Positions 45,439 through 57,879 of a DNA stretch of 64,000 bases are shown one piece after another. The position numbers and the translations under genes were made by a program. The notes under the pieces were generated by a model. The model had not been told where the DNA came from. It searched no databases and saw only the letters and a list, made by a program, of their open reading frames with translations. Each line of letters starts with the position of its first letter. Positions within the stretch are counted from its first letter, which is position 1. Source of the stretch: Cliona cf. orientalis (lineage: Eukaryota; Porifera; Demospongiae; Clionaida; Clionaidae); contig OZ005689.1 of assembly GCA_963930775.1 (NCBI GenBank), positions 23,310,058 to 23,374,057 of the forward strand. The letters are read 5' to 3'.

Positions 45439-46643
45439 AAAAAGTAGGGGAGTGGAGATGGTAGAAACACACAGAATATGCATTGTGCTAGCCACACAAA
45501 ACATACATGTATATTTAACCTGCTTCATCAAGAAATGCACCAGTATATGCTTGTAAAGTGGAGCGAGATGGAAGCTGCATCAATCCAAATCCCTTTAGGG
45601 CTTCATATGCTGCAGGGCTGCGCACAAATACAGCAAGAGCCATTCTGATTGTAACTAAACTCCATCTGTTGCCTCTAGTTCCTGTTGCTGCAAAGTTTTA
45701 ACAATAAATAACATACCTAGACCTAGACTTGCTGCACATATGTACATGAATAAACTGTTTGCATGCATACTCACTGTTTTTCTTTTGATCCCTCATAAAT
45801 TCCTCTTTGATTTTTCTCTTGTCCATTTCCCATAGGTCCTTCATCACCTGACCTACTCCATGCTTGTCACCTTCTACAAATAGGTCATTTAGACAAAATT
45901 CACTCTGAGATATTTTATCAATAATTGCACACATCGTCATGTTGCTCATCATTCAGGGACACGTCCACACATTCATATTTCTTAAGCATTTTCTTGTCCC
46001 TTTTTCGCTCAAGTTGTGTTTGTCGCTTCTCCTTTTGGCTATCAGGTGAGAGGTATTTGACTGGGAAATGGGAAGACGGCTGGACACGATTCTCCTTGTC
46101 CTGGATTGTGACTTTGCTCGATGTTTTGAGGCGCTGCTCAAGATCACTCCTAAGCCTTTTGCATGCTTGGCATAATACAGCATCCATGCTTCTTTCAATA
46201 AGGCTCGAGTTACGAGCCAGCTTATGCCAGAACATGCACTTTGCTGAATCAATACGTGCTATCGGATCCGAAGTTTTTCTGACACTCTTCAAGTCATATC
46301 GTATAACAGATAGGTACCGTGTTTCATAAAGTTCTGTGTCAATACCTGGACAAAATTTATAATCACCAGTTGGATCGATCATGGAACACAGTTCAATGAA
46401 TTTCTCTACAGAGTCAATACAGCCCGATTCTTTCGACCTCAGCAGCACCTGAAAGTCATATTTCTTGTCCTCCGTGATGACAATCCTCGCTCTAGATATT
46501 AATCCAGCTGTTAAGTGCTGGTGCAAGTCTCTTCGGGACACGGATAGCGTGTTGCCAGCGGAACAAGAACCTAAAACGAACGACAAGTCAGGAAAACGCT
46601 CCTGACCGCGGCGAAAGAGCGCCTCCAGCGAGAGCTCTTCCAT

Positions 46644-47415
46644 TGCTTTATCTGAGCGATGTTCATCAAGTATTCTTGGTGTGGCGTACGTAGCCTTAGC
46701 AGGCTATAGACAGAGTGACGTTCACCAACTTCGGCGATAGAGCACCGACTCGAACGAAACAGCTGCAGAGCACGGGAGATTGCCCGCGTAATAAAACTTT
46801 CGCGCGTGAGGCGCATGAGCATCCGTATACGGTAAGACCACGGAGATCTACGGATAAATTCGCACGTGAATGTCACGTTACTTTCAACTTAACTCTCGCT
46901 TTTACGCAACACTAGCCTCGTCGTACCCATGCCCTTTGAGGAGGAGAAGAAAGGGCCTGGTACACACTGTATGCGCATGCGTCGTAATTTCCGTAAATTT
47001 CTCTGTATAATCCTCCGGAAATTTTAGCTGCCACGTGGATCATTTTACGGAATACGTGATACGGTCATGCAATTCCATGTTCCTTACTGCTGACTGCAAC
47101 CGCGCATGTACCGTATACCAGATCAGAGAAACCATGTCCAAACCACCACCAGTCGAGTATATATTATACATGCCGTTTTTGCCGCAAGAGGCAGGAAGGG
47201 AAACATATGACAGCTTCGTTTTCGCCGTCATCACTTGGGAAACAACTTCCTATGTTGAGGTCCATATTTGAAGTTCCAGTTGTTGCTGGTGATGGATTTC
47301 CCATGTACGCTTGTCGAAACTGCATGTCCTCTGCAAAGTCCTTGTGTGATAAACTTAGTGCGCGCATAAAATAAACCAGATTGCGCGCTTGGAGATCGCG
47401 CAGTCACGAGGTCAG
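46644..47415. other. Intergenic region between two transposon gene pairs
   Basis: It holds the presumed promoter of the P-element-like gene on the minus strand. CGCATGCG-type palindromes occur near 46972. A minus-strand open frame at 47164-47367 has no motif. No further gene is supported. Confidence 0.45.
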
Positions 47416-47474
47416 GGTGGGGTATAAAAGTGGGAGGACCCGGTACCGAAGTTGGTTAGTATGCACCTGCAAAT

Positions 47475-48432
47475 GGCGGCTACATTCAAACTTTCAAAAC
47501 TCCCTCCACTATGGACCCTTACACATAGCTATGCACATGCACAGTAAGCTCTGTCAGAGCTCTTGAACACGTGGCAACTTGTCGTGGTTACTACTGAAAC
47601 CTTTTTTGGCAACCACTGTTAGCGTGTTTACTACCAATGGTTTCTGGCACAGAACAGAGTGAAATAATTGTAAGATTGAAGAGTAACTCAATATAAAACC
47701 ATAAAAACTACATATAAAGTCTTCCACACTTGATAGGTGAGAGTAGAGAGTCAAGGAGCCCAGGGTTCCTCCAGCCTTTGTAGCCATGGTCACGGACATT
47801 TTTTATGGCAAACCAGCCTCCGAACTCCTCTGTTGCTTTGAGGTGGAGTCACAGCATCTCTCCTGCCTCTGATAGTCCTGACCCAGTGGATGCCTCAAGT
47901 AGGGGATAAGTTACTAAAGGTTCACCACGAAGCCTGGTACTGATGCTGAAATTTGCAACTGCATGTAGACTATTTCCCAAGTCACCCCCGTGGATATCTG
48001 GAGAATCCTAGGTACCCAGTGCTTCGAGGACCAGATCACTGCCACCACTGTCTCTGCGCTCCCTGTGTCATCCAGCTACCTCCCGACTTTCTCTGTGGGT
48101 CAACTAGTCCTCATCCAGCCAACGACGAGAAGAGGTTCAGGCTCTACTGCCTCTTCTGGAAGGTATTGAGTGACGTTGGGCTGTGGAATGATGAGGAATA
48201 CCTGCGAAGGAAGGAGGGAAGGACCATCATTCATGACAAAAGGGAAATAACGCCCAAATGTGTTGTTACTGTAAATACATGTACACTACAGTATCCACAC
48301 TACATAAATCCTTACCTTTCTCTACACTCGCCAGAAGATCAGGTCCAGGTAACCCAGCCATGATGGGAATTATCGAGACCACCTTCGAGGCAGACATGGA
48401 GAACGACGAGGCTGAGGCCGAGTTCCCACCAG
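47475..48432 (+). pseudogene. Degraded paralogue of the 517-1288 partner gene
   Basis: An exon-2-like piece (near 47736-47880) has a shifted frame (PPAFVAMVTDIFYGKP). The main exon (about 47970-48269) is well conserved: DYFPSHPRGYLENPRYPVLR, CHHCLCAPC, PPDFLCG, PHPANDEKRFRLY, DKREITPKC. In the last exon the expected tyrosine codon is a stop (TAA 48350-48352) and the frame then changes. The conservation of the main exon compared with the flanks suggests the protein was under constraint before decay. Confidence 0.75.
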
Positions 48433-49500
48433 AAGATTAGCCTGCAATAGAGTAGTATGAGAACAGCTGAAGTCCCTCCCTCCCTCCCTTTGTTCCTATA
48501 AAAATTATAAACTTTTAGATACCTGTCCTTACACGATGTAGTCCAGAGAGAGAATCCACAAGGGGGAATTTCTATATGGTTACACATGTACCTGGTGTTC
48601 AGTGAGTGATTAGGTGATAATTATAAACGTGCATAAATACATACGTAAGGTTCTACAATAACATGAGTATAAAAATAGCACTAACCTAATCTAGATCAGC
48701 CAAATCCTCCTTCTGAACGTCCTTGAACTGGAGCAGTTTTTAGACTGCTTGCCCTGCATATATTATGTACAAATTATATTTATTACAATAATCGTAAGTG
48801 TACATGCACATGGCCTTATACTGGTTGACTTAGTATACGTGATACAAAAACAATTTCTATTTGGTGCACAGTACCGGTAATCATGTAAAATTATGCAAGA
48901 TGTACATGTACATGTATGTGTGCATACGAATAATTATTTCACGTACATGTATTATAAATATTCACGAGCCATTGAGTAACGATCTCTTAACATGCATTCA
49001 GCACACGGCAGAGGAGGTACATCAAACACACAAATACACACGATACTTCTAGGGAGTGGCACCAGAGGAGTTTCTAGCAAGAAAGGAGGCATAACAGTAC
49101 ATGGTAATTGAGAATGGATACACAAATGTGACGTCACAGAATGTGTATTATGACGCTAAAATTTAATATGTATACACTTATCGTATGTATTGGACAACAG
49201 TGCATATTCAGCAAAACCACTATGGCTACACAGACACAACGATTTGTAGGCAACGTTCTGAGTGACACACGAGACAGCAGTTCCTAGCAGGATTCATGTA
49301 TGTACATGTACGTGTAACATCAAGTAGTCCTGCAAGACGTATCTGGTGTACATGTACTTACATTTTTTGCAGGAAAAAGGAAAACAATTCAGGATAGTGA
49401 CTATTTAGCAAGAGTTCCCCTCAGAGCCTGTTGACTATAAATATACATGTATGTCACATACATGTACATGGGGATACAAGTAGATTAAGCATACATACCT
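48433..49500. other. Non-coding centre of the decayed two-gene element
   Basis: This 1.07-kb stretch between the two convergent remnants has several TGTACATGTAC palindromes (near 48900, 49305, 49455). No gene is supported. The intact copy has only 391 bp here. Confidence 0.5.
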
Positions 49501-50308
49501 TTAGCACTCATCTTCACTTTCATCTGAGTCTGATTCAGGTGGTAGTTGTTCCCCATCTTCAAACTCCTCTCCATCGTCACCACCACCTTCATCTTCATCA
49601 TCAATTTCCCTATAAAATTTCAATAAAGTCATCTCTAAAGTGAGGCACAAAAGTACTTACATTAAGTCAACTTTGTTTCAAGTGACGAACATAGCCCAGA
49701 GCAACTCCACAAAGCTGTACTTCTTCACAAGCACCTTCAAGGGAGTGCACCGATCTGGTCTCCTGAGGTCTTTCACCTTGCGTACACTGGTGTAAGCACG
49801 ATTCACATTCTCGTTCTGCAGTTAGTCAAGTGTACACGTACAATGTCACGTGAAGGTATTAAACATCCTAACCCAGTCTAGAACTGCCAAATTCATTCTC
49901 ATATTGAACGTCACAGTCGAGAAGTGAATCCGCTTTGGTAGGTCAACAACTGATGATTGAAGGACTCTACCCAGTAGGTGTCATGACACTAGAACAATAG
50001 ACAGACATAAAACAATAATCCCATTGTACATGTGTGGTGCTCACTCTGCAAAATCTTCAGCAATGCGGTATATGTACGTAGACTTCAGCTGTTGGCATAA
50101 GTTCTTGATGGCCTTCTTATTGTCCAGCTTGATCTTACTCGGTGTGTAGACTGGCGTGTGGCAAGGGGAGATAGATGGGCATTTGGAGTGCTGGCCCTGT
50201 GTGTGCACATGTACATGTACACAATTGTAAGTACACGGTCATAGTTATTATGGTGATATGCAAGGCCTGTTGTGGGGCTAGGCTCGCCCCAGTGAATGTG
50301 CAAAATTA
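49501..50308 (-). pseudogene. 3' exons of a decayed DDE transposase paralogue
   Basis: The terminal acidic exon 49609-49501 ends with TAA. The exon from 49815 down to about 49667 (NENVNRAYTSVRKVKDLRRP) has a premature TGA at 49680-49678. The exon from about 49990 to 49875 keeps YWVESFNHQLL (third catalytic E) but shifts frame after LLTY. The exon 50196-50047 keeps YTPSKIKLDNKKA and STYIYRIAEDF. A partial exon 9 is cut at 50309. The order matches the intact gene at 1680-4182. Confidence 0.75.
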
Positions 50309-51253
50309 TCAGTGTCGGTAGACTATAAGTAGGGATGACCCGGATATGCCATATATATAATACATTACAAATATCCAAATATCTCTATACAGGTAACTTT
50401 GTGAACTTTCTAAGTGTCAAAATCAGAATCTCCAGCAAATTTTGCATCTAGCAAGACCAAGATCATTCATCAAAACAATTGTACACGTCAGAACCAGATG
50501 TTCAAAAAAAATGGCCATTTCTCAATCTTTCTTCTTTCTCATTTCCATGTCTAACTCAAGACTGCCTTGACCTCTTATCTTAGTTTGAGTATAAATCCAC
50601 TCCATTTTGTAGCACGCTAGTTTGATGTTATCTCGACAGCTACGTAATAGTGGGTGTGTACGGCGCATTATCGAATGGGTGTGTCTGATAAGCCATCTTG
50701 TGATATAGTACGCATGCTCCGAATGTGTTGCCATGGTGAAGTCATGTGACAAAAGTCGCCACGCCTCGGCTACACAGGGCTGTGCTGCTAAGTAACTGTT
50801 GCTAGGTCGTCTAGTGACATTAAAATCCATTTTCTGTTGTATCGTCTCTCACCGCTCAACTCTTCACTAACGCCCGGTCTTCACACCTGCAGATTAATAT
50901 TATCTTTCGTGATCACCATCAAGAATAATTGTAAGAACACTGCAACAAATTTCAACCTCCTTCTCTTCACCGCTGCCATTGATAATAAACCAAGAGACCT
51001 AGTAGCTATTAACAGTTCACTTCTAGTTTCAAGAATCTATGAAGGTATGGTATATACATACTAACTGCTTACATTAATTTTATCATAACACATTTAGAAA
51101 AAAATATCAATTCCTTCCACTTCTATCTGTTACTACCTGGCTACTACAGTGCAACAGCTAAAGATAAGTTATTCCCTTACAGTAGCCACTGCTATTATTA
51201 ATGTACGAGCTACTGTAACATAGAGCACACATATATAGCTACTGAAATAGCAA
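50309..51253 (+). other. Helitron B 5' leader
   Basis: It matches the leader of copy A (GGATATGCCATATAT, TCTCAATCTTTC, CCACTCCATTTTG, TTGCCATGGTGAAGTCATGT). The terminal palindrome is partly lost (GTCGGTAGAC). No gene is seen. Confidence 0.7.
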
Positions 51254-54200
51254 TGCCTTCAGCCAGAATTTTAAGGGCCAAAAAAAAAAAAAATATGTAC
51301 GTAATGCTGACCAAATAAAAAACAAACAAAAGAGCACTTCAAACAAAAGGGGAAAGCCAACTACCAAAAAAACCAAAACCAAAAAAAAACAGCTTCACGT
51401 GCCTACTCAAAAGCTAGTTATGACCTTGAGCCAGAGAAAAAGAAAGTGGCCTCACGTGCATACTCAAAGGCTAGCCATAGCAGTAGGCCAGAGAGAAAAA
51501 GGTTGCCTCGCGTGCCTACTCAAAGGCTAGTTACTGCAGTCAGCCAGACAAAAAGAAGGCAGCCTCACGTGCCTACTCAAAGGCTAGCTATAGCAGTCAA
51601 CCAGATAAAAAGGCAGCCTCAAAGGCTACATATAATAGTAGGCCAGAAAAAAGAAGGCTGCCTCACATGCTTACTCAAAGGCTATTTACAGCAGTTAACC
51701 AGAGAAAAAGACGGCAGCTTCACGTACCTACTCAAAGGCATTGAATCAAAGAAAAAACTCTTCTACACGTGCATATTACTCTTCTAAACTAGAGCTCTTT
51801 AGAGCACATACCCCGCGCGCACATTGTGCAATCTATAGATTTACTTTCGGTGCATGGCTATAATTTTGTAAACTTCAGAGAAACAGAAATGCTGCTTTAA
51901 ACTACTGGGGGTTCCGGTGACACTTGAAAAAGCGCTCTCTGCATGCACCCAGACCTAGCCCAAACTAGGAACATATGAATTTCTACCTATATTTGTTGTA
52001 ACAATAGTAGTATAGCTATCTTACATTATGATTGGTTACAGATTTCAGTCACTGTAGACATCACGAGCATTATTTAGAAAATCGACGATCTTTACCAGTC
52101 ATATGCTAGGCCACTTAGTTGTACGCATGAGCAGAAAGCACAATTGGTATGCAGACTGTAGTGATGAGAGTGACTGGCAAAGCTGTTTGTAGTGTAGCAG
52201 CTAAGAGGCTAGTAACTAAAGCTTTACAGGTACGTAAAGAGCATGCAGGGTCACTCCTAAAAATTGTCAGAACGGTTCAAAGCATGCAAATCAATGGAGC
52301 TGAAGATTTCGGACACAGCTTCGACAGAACCCTACTTTTATGATTCAGCTTACGAGCCTGTAAAGAAAGACTGTGCCTTGCCAATAGACAAATGTGGAAA
52401 GTGTATGTTGGCCAATGAAATCACTGATGATGATAAGACTACCAAAGGCAATAGCTAACCCAAGCCTATGAAGTGGGCATGCACTATTGAATGTAAAAAA
52501 ACTCAATGATGATGAAGTGCATGCCATTAATGAGTTAAAAGATTCGTTTGACCAGCCCGTACAGGAGGTGCGGCAAGCCTTAGACGTTTGTGATGGTGAC
52601 TGTCCCAATCTGCACTTTACAAAACGTGTACATAAGTTTGTTGTTGACCATGAAAGTGATCCCTCAGTTAGCTCTGATGATGGAGAGTGTCGCAATATGT
52701 ACGAGAAAGAGATCGGTGTTGACCGTCAAGGTCATCCCCTGGTTTGTTCCAATGATGGGGTGTCGCAGTAAAATACGTATACTCAGAGATGCTGCAACAC
52801 ATTACCCATTGTTGACTAAACTACTGCGTCTTGTGTATAGTGCTGTAAATAGTCACAAGTGTGTGCAAAACATTGATAATGCTCTGTCTGCTGGTGATTA
52901 CCATACCCTTATGGATATCACCGACTTGAATGATTTTGAAGCCATGCTTAGCAATGAAGTCGAATCCACGTACGAGCAGTGCACAAATTCTGCTGACTCT
53001 GACCTAGTACAGCCTGGTGTAGAAATGAAGCTGCTGACTAAGCATGCTCAGTTAATTGCTGATCTAGAGAAAGAAAGCGAAGATGACCCTGAGCATGTGT
53101 GCTGTAGCTGTGAGTGCCTGTATCAGAGAAAAAGTGTGATACGAGTCAAGCTCTCTGACCTGACAAGCTTAGCGAGGACATGTGGCCTACACTAAAGCAG
53201 TACGTACTAGAGCTAAATCCTGCTGCTGATGACCAGACACTGTACATGTGCAACTATTGCAAGTCTAGCATCAAGAAAAATACATTGCCTCCACATTGTG
53301 TCCTCAACAGTCTCCATTCCACCTGAACTGTCGAAGCTAGATGCTTTGAATAGCCAGCTAATTCAGCGTGCTAAATGCTACCAGACTCTGATCAGACTCA
53401 GTACATACACTGCTAAGGTACCGGTCTACAATTCACTCAAAGCGTGCAAGGGAACAATGTTCTTTCTTCCATTGCCATTGAATAAGACACTTGAAACTCT
53501 GGATCAGGTTGAGAGCAACAGCAATGGGGCATCATCTTTACCTGATCCAGAGTTGTACATCATAGTCAATGGAAAACCAACCACCTCTAAGATTGTGTGG
53601 CGTAGCCTGGTCAATGTAGACAACGTTAAGACAGCCGTACAGAAATTTAGGGAGATCAACTGGCTGTATAGTGAAGTGAAAGATGATTCTGTTGACGATG
53701 TTTCAAAAAAAGTCATCGAGATTGCCGATAATGCCTCTAGTACTATGCTAGACAAAGCGGATGAGCATGATATATCAGGCTTTCAGGCTTTCACGATCAG
53801 AAATCTTGACAACAAGCTGTCGACTGAATCTGACATTGAACAGTACAAACTGTTGAGTGTCAGAGAAGATCCCATTGACAATCGACAGCAGCACCTCGAT
53901 GTAATGTGCTTTCCCAAGTTGTATCCCACTGGAAAATCTGGTAGATACCATCCACGTGATGTGAAAATCTCCCATAGTGAGTTTGACAAATCGAGGCTGC
54001 TCAATAAAGATTCCTGCTATAGAAAAGACCCACAGTACATGTTTTATTTACTGTGGCAAAAGAAATGCGAGAGCTTTCTGCCGGTGTATACAATATGTTG
54101 AAGCAGTCTAGAAGAAGCCAGCCTATGACTGTTAGTACACTCTTGAGCAACGTACAGGCCAACAACGAGCAACTCAAAGCGAATCTCTGCACAATGCATG

Positions 54201-55009
54201 CTTCAGTCTGTACGTGGCACAAAACAGTACTGGTTTGTGAAAAAGAGTGAACTAAGGTGTATGATACGTGAGTGGGGTTCACCCACACTGCTTCTCACAT
54301 TTAGCTGTGCCAAGTACAAGTCCCCTGACATTGAAAACTACCTCAGAAAGATAAACGATGTTCCCCCTAGCTATAACGTAGGGAAGCTTTGCACAAAGGA
54401 CCCGATATCGGTGTCATGCAAGTTTAGTCAAAAATTCCACTCTTTCTTTCAAAGGGTAGTGAAGAAAGGAGAGGTGCTTGGTACGGTAGACCACTTTTAC
54501 AGGAAAAAGGAATACCAAGCGCGTAGTGCCCCGCACTATCATGTCCTTCTGTGGATCAAAGATGCACCAGTGATAGGTCGGGATGACCCCGACGAGGTAC
54601 TAGGGTGGATTCAGGAGAGGATAACCTGTCACATTCCTAATAAGGAATCCGATCCTGAATTGTACAACCTAGTCACCAGGTATCAGATGCACAAGTGTAG
54701 TGGCTATTGCTAGCGCAAAAGAAAGTGTGGTAATTTGTTTATTACCAGATGTAAATTCGGTTTTCCACGGATACCTTGCGAGAGCGCCAAATTGAATCCT
54801 GTTACCGATCACGTAGCAAAATATACCAGTTGGCACGTGCGGAGTCAGAGACTAGAGTCAATGACTATAACCCACTCTTGCTATTGCTATGGAAGGCCAA
54901 CATTGACATTCAGTTTGTAGCAGAGTCATCGCTAGCTCTAGCTCACTATGTTAGTGGTTATATCACTAAGGCTGAGAAAAGTAGCATGCCAGAATTTGGC
55001 AGGAGGTGA
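51254..55009 (+). pseudogene. Helitron B Rep region, frameshifted
   Basis: It parallels copy A: N-terminal repeats, VMRVTGKAVCSVAAKRL, FYDSAYEPVKKDCALPI, cysteine cluster CCSCECLYQRK, CNYCKSS, SPTLLLTFSCAKYKSPDIE, APHYHVLLWI (HUH, near 54535), a stop in place of CKRKRK (TAG 54711-54713), and ALAHYVSGYITKAEK (Y2). Multiple frameshifts exist, some shared with copy A and others private. The site of the TA element in copy A is intact here. Confidence 0.8.
51385..51785 (+). repeat. Coding minisatellite, about 54-58-bp units, 7-8 copies
   Basis: Units of TCACGTGCCTACTCAAAGGC plus A-rich spacer recur near 51394, 51452, 51507, 51564, 51616 (short), 51661, 51719 and 51763. In one frame each encodes an AASRAYSKASY-like unit followed by a Lys/Glu stretch. 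Copy A has only about three such units near 21685-21800. Confidence 0.85.
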
Positions 55010-57866
55010 GTGACAACAAGAGCATATACAGCCGTCTCTGGAGCTTTGGTGTACGGAGTTTGCGCTCTAGGGAGTGCGGCCTGTACGAGGCCAGCGATTT
55101 GTTGCTTGGTGATCACCTCACCGAAAAATCTGCTACTGTCAAGTGGATAGACGTGTCCATGCCACAGAAAAGGAGCCATCGGCTGAAGGACCACAGACAG
55201 TTAGAACAGCTGGCCCAGCATGATCCAAACAACAAGGATATATACAAAGAGAGTCTGTTGGACACACACTATCCCAAGAGACCGGAGAGTCTGGAAGACG
55301 TCTGTCTCTACGACTTGGTGGCCAACTACTCGTGGCAAAGTACTGACGTTAACGGAAAAAGGCAGTATACCAAGCTCAAAAAGCCATGTCTTCCAAACCA
55401 CAAGTTGTTTGATCCTCAAAAGGAGAATCAACGAGAGGACTATTTCTACTCTCTCATACTTCTCTTTGTTCCATTCAGGGATGAAAGTAGTCTGCTTCTC
55501 GAGAACGAAACGGCAGAGGCCTTTCACAGGCTGATGAACGAGGACAGCTCTGCCTACCATGACAAGTTGCAAAAGATCTTGGATGCACAGTCTAAGATGA
55601 CAGAGATCGAGGCCAGAAAGGCTGATGGTGAGGAAAAGAGGGTCAACAAGGAGGATGACGACCCTCAGTTGATGGGTGAAGCAAAAACTGCCATGCACGA
55701 CATGGCAGATATGCTTGTAAATCACTCCACATCCGACCAGCTGAGCTTTCAGGATAGGATAGCCATGCTAAATGCTGACCAGAGGCGTATATTTGATAGC
55801 GTGGATAGCCACCTTCAACACCAAAAGCAGCACGAAACCGGTGAGTGTCAGTGTGACTTAAGCCACTTTGAATGTTTGTCAGTGGTGTAGGTGGTACGGG
55901 TAAATCTTTCCTAATTGAAGCCATTAAGCTCTTGGTAGGAAAGATTTGGCCGTCAAAAGAAGTGACGGTGGCTGTCGCTGCACCCACTGGTTTAGCTGCT
56001 TTCAACGTTGGAGGTCTGACCATTCACAGGCTCTTTAAGCTGCCAATAGAACACGAGGGTAAGTCAGCTGAATATTGGTCGCTATCTAAAGTCTCGCAGA
56101 AAGTCATGAAGACCAAATTGCGCAGTGTGAAATTGATAGTTGTGGATGAAATATCCATGGTGTCCAGTCTCACATTGACGTACATGCATTTGAGACTGGA
56201 AGAGCTGTTCGGTGGCGATGAGTGGTTTGGTTGTAGGAACATGATGTTTGTTGGAGATCTACTTCAACTACAACCAGTAAATGGAAATCCTGCATTTCAA
56301 AACAACACAAAAAGCACTTCTGCACAAACTGGGGTGCACTGCGTCTGTTAACATTTGGCGAGACTCGGTTGCTTACGACGAGCTCACCATTAACGAGCAG
56401 CAGAAGAGTGACGCAGAATTCGCCACGATGCTGGACTGTGTGAGGCGCGGTTGTCCAACCGACGAAACTATTTCAACACTTCAGCAAAGAGTCATTCAGG
56501 TAGCTGAGGCTGAAAAATTCAATGAGCTGCAGCAGTTGGGTCAGGCACTGGTGTGTCTGTTCCCAACGAGAGAAATGTGCGAACAGTTTAATGGTGAAAT
56601 GCTCCATCACATGAGCAGTGAGGTGCACGAAATTGTGTGTACAGACGAAGTCGACCATACTTCGTCTACGAAAAATGGAATAAAAAGGCCATCGAGCAGC
56701 TGGAAAAGCTCAACAACAACTGTAGCAGGACAGCTGGCTTGGAAGCTAAGCTATTGCTAGCTGTCGGTGCACGAGTCATGCTACGTCGTAACATTGACAC
56801 CAAAACTGGACTGGTAAACGGTGCCCTCGGCACGGTACTTGCGGTGACCATACACAAATGTCAAAGCCTGTCCTTAGACAGTGCTATTGTTGAACTGTCC
56901 GACAAAGTCTTTAGTGCAGGCATGGCATATGTGGCATTGTCGAGGGTGAGATCACTTGCTGGGTTGCATCTGTCGGCATTTGATCCAAAGTCCATCATAG
57001 TAAGTACTAGCTGCTCCAGGAGGCTAATAGGTTGAGAGAAGCATACAGGAAAGATCTCCCTTTGTATCAAATGCCATCCAAGGTACAACCCAGCAGTTCG
57101 GGTGTGAAACGTAAGCTCACTGGTAATAATGAGGTTAATCCTGCCAAAAGGGTGAAGCTTGCGGTAGCCAAAGCAAAAAAACGCTAAATAAACCATTGCC
57201 TAAGCAAGTACAAACTTTGTCTACCAAGATGAGGAAAAGGTCCCTGCCACTGAGCAGTGATTGTGATAGACCCAACAAGGTGCCACGTGCTAGTGACCAT
57301 GACATTACACTTGTAAATGTACAGGGAGAAAGTGGAACCAGTCCATTCAGATTCCATCCCATAGACGAAGCCTGGCAGCGTGCTGCATGCCGCCGTGTTG
57401 GGGTTAATTTTGTGACAAAGTGTGACCTAGGTGAAGGCGGTCCCAATGTCCATCTCACTCATCCACGCAGGTGCAAACCCATTAGAGGAGATGGCAACTG
57501 TTTGTTCCGTTCCTTTTCCTACCTCATAACTGGAACTGAATGACAGCACGCGCAAGTGCGTCGGGCAATTCTCGACCACTTATGCCTTATTGAGCGTTGG
57601 ATGTTGCCCCATTTCAGTGACCGGGGTCTCAGTGCCACTGCGTATATTGAAAACACTGACATGGACAGAAATGGAACGTGGGGTTCGGATGTTGAAATTT
57701 TGACTTTAGCCCATAATATGTTAAACACTTGTGTGTATATATACGATGCAGTTGGGATCGGCATGGACCCCACAATGTTGATCGGATACTTAGTTCCGAT
57801 ATAACAGACATGTCTATGTTCATTCGACACCCACCTGATCATTTTGATATGTGTGCAATTACGTAG
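55006..57866 (+). pseudogene. Helitron B helicase and OTU region with in-frame deletion and shared stop
   Basis: The helicase motifs are GVGGTGKS, APTGLAAFNV, VDEISMVSS, FVGDLLQLQPVNG and LLAVGARVMLRRN. A 138-bp in-frame deletion relative to copy A joins GALGTVL directly to AVTIHKCQSLSL near 56840. Frame shifts lie near 55865, 56310, 56670 and 57180. The OTU part has GDGNCLFRSFSYLI, TGA 57541-57543 at the same codon as copy A, then QHAQVRRAILDHL and, after one shift near 57742, HPPDHFDM ending at TAG 57864. Confidence 0.8.
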
Positions 57867-57879
57867 CTAGCTTGCTACT

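Larger units (their letters stand above)
42805..46643 (-). pseudogene. P-element/THAP9-like transposase, 8 exons, three frameshifts
   Basis: Exons are about 46643-45952, 45952-45775, 45686-45520, 45333-44757, 44365-44151, 44071-43846, 43347-43294 and 43139-42805, with GT-AG introns in phase. Motifs: NRWSLVTIRMALAVFVRSP and LPSRSTLQAYT before the core, then IFDEVKVVCRLMWNSR (first D), FLWRDLTSGFDVVGPYF, LLVCDAATANVSTIKATCGV (second D), WMICPSHQ joined to LKNMINALF, and ITGSAVETLFAQYK (E). This order matches P-element/THAP9 transposases; no THAP finger is visible. Frameshifts lie at about 45920-45950, 44980 and 44245. No nonsense substitutions were found. Start ATG 46643. The family excises and integrates DNA; this copy needs all three indels to be errors to work. 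Confidence 0.75.
47416..50308. mobile_element. Decayed second copy of the two-gene DDE element, cut by Helitron B
   Basis: The left part (TATAAAAG at 47423, then CCGAAGTTG and ATGGCGGCTACATTCAAAC) aligns with 285-360 of the intact copy. The plus gene remnant and the minus transposase exons 9 (partial) to 13 follow in the same order and orientation. Helitron B begins at 50309, within what looks like exon 9. The right half of the element was not found beyond the Helitron. Confidence 0.7.

Noticed and set aside
45925..46329. 134-codon plus frame
   Set aside because: It is the antisense shadow of the first exon of the P-element-like gene.
47164..47367. 68-codon minus frame upstream of the decayed two-gene element
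   Set aside because: No motif, no partner exon; possibly 5' flank only.
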